The translations under genes and the position numbers were made by a program. From Natrinema halophilum (GTDB lineage Archaea; Halobacteriota; Halobacteria; Halobacteriales; Natrialbaceae): a DNA stretch of 64,000 bases. Positions 62,306-64,000 of this stretch are shown here, piece after piece. The notes under the pieces are model-generated. The model did no database searches, was not told the DNA's origin, and was given only the letters and a program-made list of their open reading frames with translations. Position 1 is the stretch's first letter. Every line of letters begins with the position of its first letter. Where the stretch lies: contig NZ_CP058601.1 in the NCBI RefSeq assembly GCF_013402815.2, forward strand, positions 62,001 through 126,000, written 5' to 3'.

Positions 62306-64000
62306 TCAATCGGTCGCCGCCGGATCGTCGTCCGCCGACGCGGATTCGATGTCTACCTCGATTTCGGCTGCCGCCGCCTTGTACTCGGGTATCTTCGCCC
62401 GCTCGTCGAGAACGTGATTCGTGAGTACGTTCGCCGAGGCGGCGGCGAAGTGCGGTGTCGTCCAGACGACGCCCTCCTTCGTGTCGTCGGTGACGTGGGC
62501 CTCGAGCGTAATCTCCCCGCGCCGCGAGCGGAGTCGGACGTACTCGCCGTCCTCGATCCCGTAGCGGTCGGCGTCGGCCGGGTGGACGTCGACGAAGTTC
62601 TCCGGCGTCTGCCGGTTGAGCGTCGGCGACCGGGTGCTCATCGTACCCGTGTTGTAGTGTTCCTCGAGTCGCGCGGTGGTGAGGATCAGCGGGTAGTCGT
62701 CGTCGGGGGTCTCGGCCGGCGGCTGATGGTCGACGCCTTCGATGTGACCGCGTCCGTTTTCGGTGTCGAACCCCGCTTCGTAGAGGAAGGGGTCGCCCTC
62801 GTCACCGGGTTCGTAGCAGGGCCAGTGGAGGCCCTCCTCGCCCAGTAAGTCGTAGGTCATGCCGTGGTAGCTCGGACAGACCCGTCGGAGTTCTTCGAAG
62901 ACCGATTCCGGGTCCTCGAAGCTGAACGCGTCGCCGTCGAAGAGTCGCGTTCCGATCTCGCGAAGGATCTCGAGGTCGTGTTTCGTGTTCTCGTGAACTT
63001 TGTCGACGCCGCGCATCCGCTGGACGCGGCGGTCGGTATTGGTGACGGTGCCGCCGCGCTCGGCCCACGTCGTTGCCGGGAGAACGACGTCTGCGAACTC
63101 CGCGGTTTCAGTCATGAAGATGTCCTGAACGACTGTGAACTCGAGGTCCGCGAGCCGTTCGGCGACGCTGTTGGCGTCGGGTTCGCTCATTACCGGGTTC
63201 TCGCCCATAACGTAGAGTCCTCTGATGGCGTCGCCGGCTTCGTAGGTGAGTTCGACGTTCGTGAGGCCCGGTTCGGCCGGGATCTCGAAGCCCCAGACGT
63301 CCTCGACGGATTCGCGGGCTGCGTCGTCGTCGACGAGTTGGTAGCCGGGCAACACGTTCGGCATCGCACCGACGTCACAGGTCCCCTGGACGTTGTTCTG
63401 TCCGCGCAGCGGGTTGACACCCGTTCCGGGTCGTCCGAGGTTGCCCGTGATCAGCGCCAGGTTGATTTCGTTTTGAACGTTGTCGACGCCGCAGGCGTGT
63501 TGGCTCATCCCCATTCCGGTGAAGATCGCGGCGTTGTCCGCCGCCGCATACTTCGTCGCCGCACGTTCGATCTCCTCGAGCGGGACGCCACACTCCGCTG
63601 CCGCGGCCGATTTGTCGAATCCCTCGAGCGTCTCCCGGAGGTGTTCGAACCCCTCCGTGCGCTCCTCGACGAACTCCTCGTCGATCCAGCCCTCGTCGGG
63701 GTTTTCGTCGTGGTAGTCGAGGATCGTCTTGAGAACGATATTCAACAGCGGAATGTCCGTTCCGGGATTCAACTGCAGGTGCAGGTGGCGGTCCGTGTCG
63801 TCGATTCCGAACGTCCGCGTGGTCTTGTTCGCGTGCGGGTCGACCTGGACAACGGTCGCACCATCGAGGACAGCCTGCCTGAAGTACTGGCTGTTCGCTA
63901 TCGGATGTTGCTCGCCCGGATTCGCACCCTGAATCCAGAAGAGATCCGCCGCGTCGCGGAGATCTCGCATGCTGTTGGTCATCGCGCCCGCGCCTAGACT
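62306..64000 (-). CDS. fdhF: Molybdopterin formate-dehydrogenase-type catalytic subunit, N-terminally truncated by the window
   Basis: Only the C-terminal 564 residues are inside the window; the frame continues upstream past 64000 (LGAGAMTNSM). Features of the FdhA/NarB-like molybdopterin family: GANPGEQHP, MGMSQHACGVDN, NLGRPGTGVNPLRGQNNVQG, QDIFMTETAEFADVVLP and AERGGTVTNTDRR. The molybdopterin dinucleotide-binding C-terminal domain begins near 62700 (YPLILTTARLEEHYNTGTM). It should oxidise formate, or reduce a related substrate, in the cytoplasm. The catalytic Cys/Sec and N-terminal [4Fe-4S] motif are outside the window. The formate dehydrogenase call rather than nitrate reductase is from motif impression. 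Confidence 0.88.
   Translation of the reverse strand, partial: SLGAGAMTNSMRDLRDAADLFWIQGANPGEQHPIANSQYFRQAVLDGATVVQVDPHANKTTRTFGIDDTDRHLHLQLNPGTDIPLLNIVLKTILDYHDENPDEGWIDEEFVEERTEGFEHLRETLEGFDKSAAAAECGVPLEEIERAATKYAAADNAAIFTGMGMSQHACGVDNVQNEINLALITGNLGRPGTGVNPLRGQNNVQGTCDVGAMPNVLPGYQLVDDDAARESVEDVWGFEIPAEPGLTNVELTYEAGDAIRGLYVMGENPVMSEPDANSVAERLADLEFTVVQDIFMTETAEFADVVLPATTWAERGGTVTNTDRRVQRMRGVDKVHENTKHDLEILREIGTRLFDGDAFSFEDPESVFEELRRVCPSYHGMTYDLLGEEGLHWPCYEPGDEGDPFLYEAGFDTENGRGHIEGVDHQPPAETPDDDYPLILTTARLEEHYNTGTMSTRSPTLNRQTPENFVDVHPADADRYGIEDGEYVRLRSRRGEITLEAHVTDDTKEGVVWTTPHFAAASANVLTNHVLDERAKIPEYKAAAAEIEVDIESASADDDPAATD

Overview
The window is ordinary chromosome from a halophilic archaeon (class Halobacteria). 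The evidence is acidic proteins, GC-rich codons, TATA-type promoters about 25 to 30 nt upstream of start codons (many transcripts look leaderless), and archaeal information genes: L37Ae, RpoP, Pcc1, prefoldin beta, TruD and a two-subunit GMP synthetase glutaminase. Haloarchaeal families such as HalOD1, DUF7344, HTH-10 and halocyanin fit. The overall flavour resembles Natrialbales, but that is an inference. I found about 60 protein genes, two decayed loci and no rRNA, tRNA or CRISPR.

Layout. 0.2-3.2 kb: a two-gene phosphorelay. 3.6-10.5 kb: a YHS-domain permease, a Tat-exported protein, an HTH-10 regulator divergent from an FAD monooxygenase, a HalOD1 protein and small proteins. 10.6-11.2 kb: guaAA. 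11.5-13.2 kb: an exported protein built from two near-identical halves. 13.5-16.3 kb: lutC plus a fused lutB-lutA (lactate utilisation). 17.4-19.5 kb: the conserved cluster rpl37ae-rpoP-pcc1-pfdB-DUF3194, interrupted by a DUF2243 gene. 19.5-22.5 kb: a small membrane protein, DUF2103, surE, a candidate zinc-ribbon peptide and a membrane protein.

22.7-32.3 kb: a surface-glycan locus. It holds a polysaccharide deacetylase, a PIG-L deacetylase, a WbqC-like protein, a GH10 glycosidase, a membrane glycosyltransferase with a 33-bp minisatellite, a sugar-nucleotide epimerase with a long acidic tail and a carbamoyltransferase. The genes suggest synthesis, deacetylation, carbamoylation and trimming of an extracellular polysaccharide or glycan. 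This is the most system-like part of the window.

32.8-41 kb: truD, an ABC exporter, a 7TM histidine kinase, an F420-dependent oxidoreductase and a two-TM K+ channel with two RCK units. 41.0-41.8 kb: a dead VapBC toxin-antitoxin module with a 32-bp tandem repeat. 41.9-49.7 kb: an aldo/keto reductase, a halocyanin, a TnpB relic with a possible guide-RNA-like end, an M24 peptidase, a lipoprotein, a GAP-family membrane protein and an AI-2E permease. 49.9-56 kb: aroA, a thiolase, a DICT/DUF7344 sensor pair, aroC and a PHP phosphatase. 56.2-60 kb: korAB (2-oxoacid:ferredoxin oxidoreductase) and an Lrp regulator. 60-64 kb: an SRPBCC protein, NosL, an EamA transporter and the C-terminal part of a molybdopterin formate dehydrogenase running off the window.
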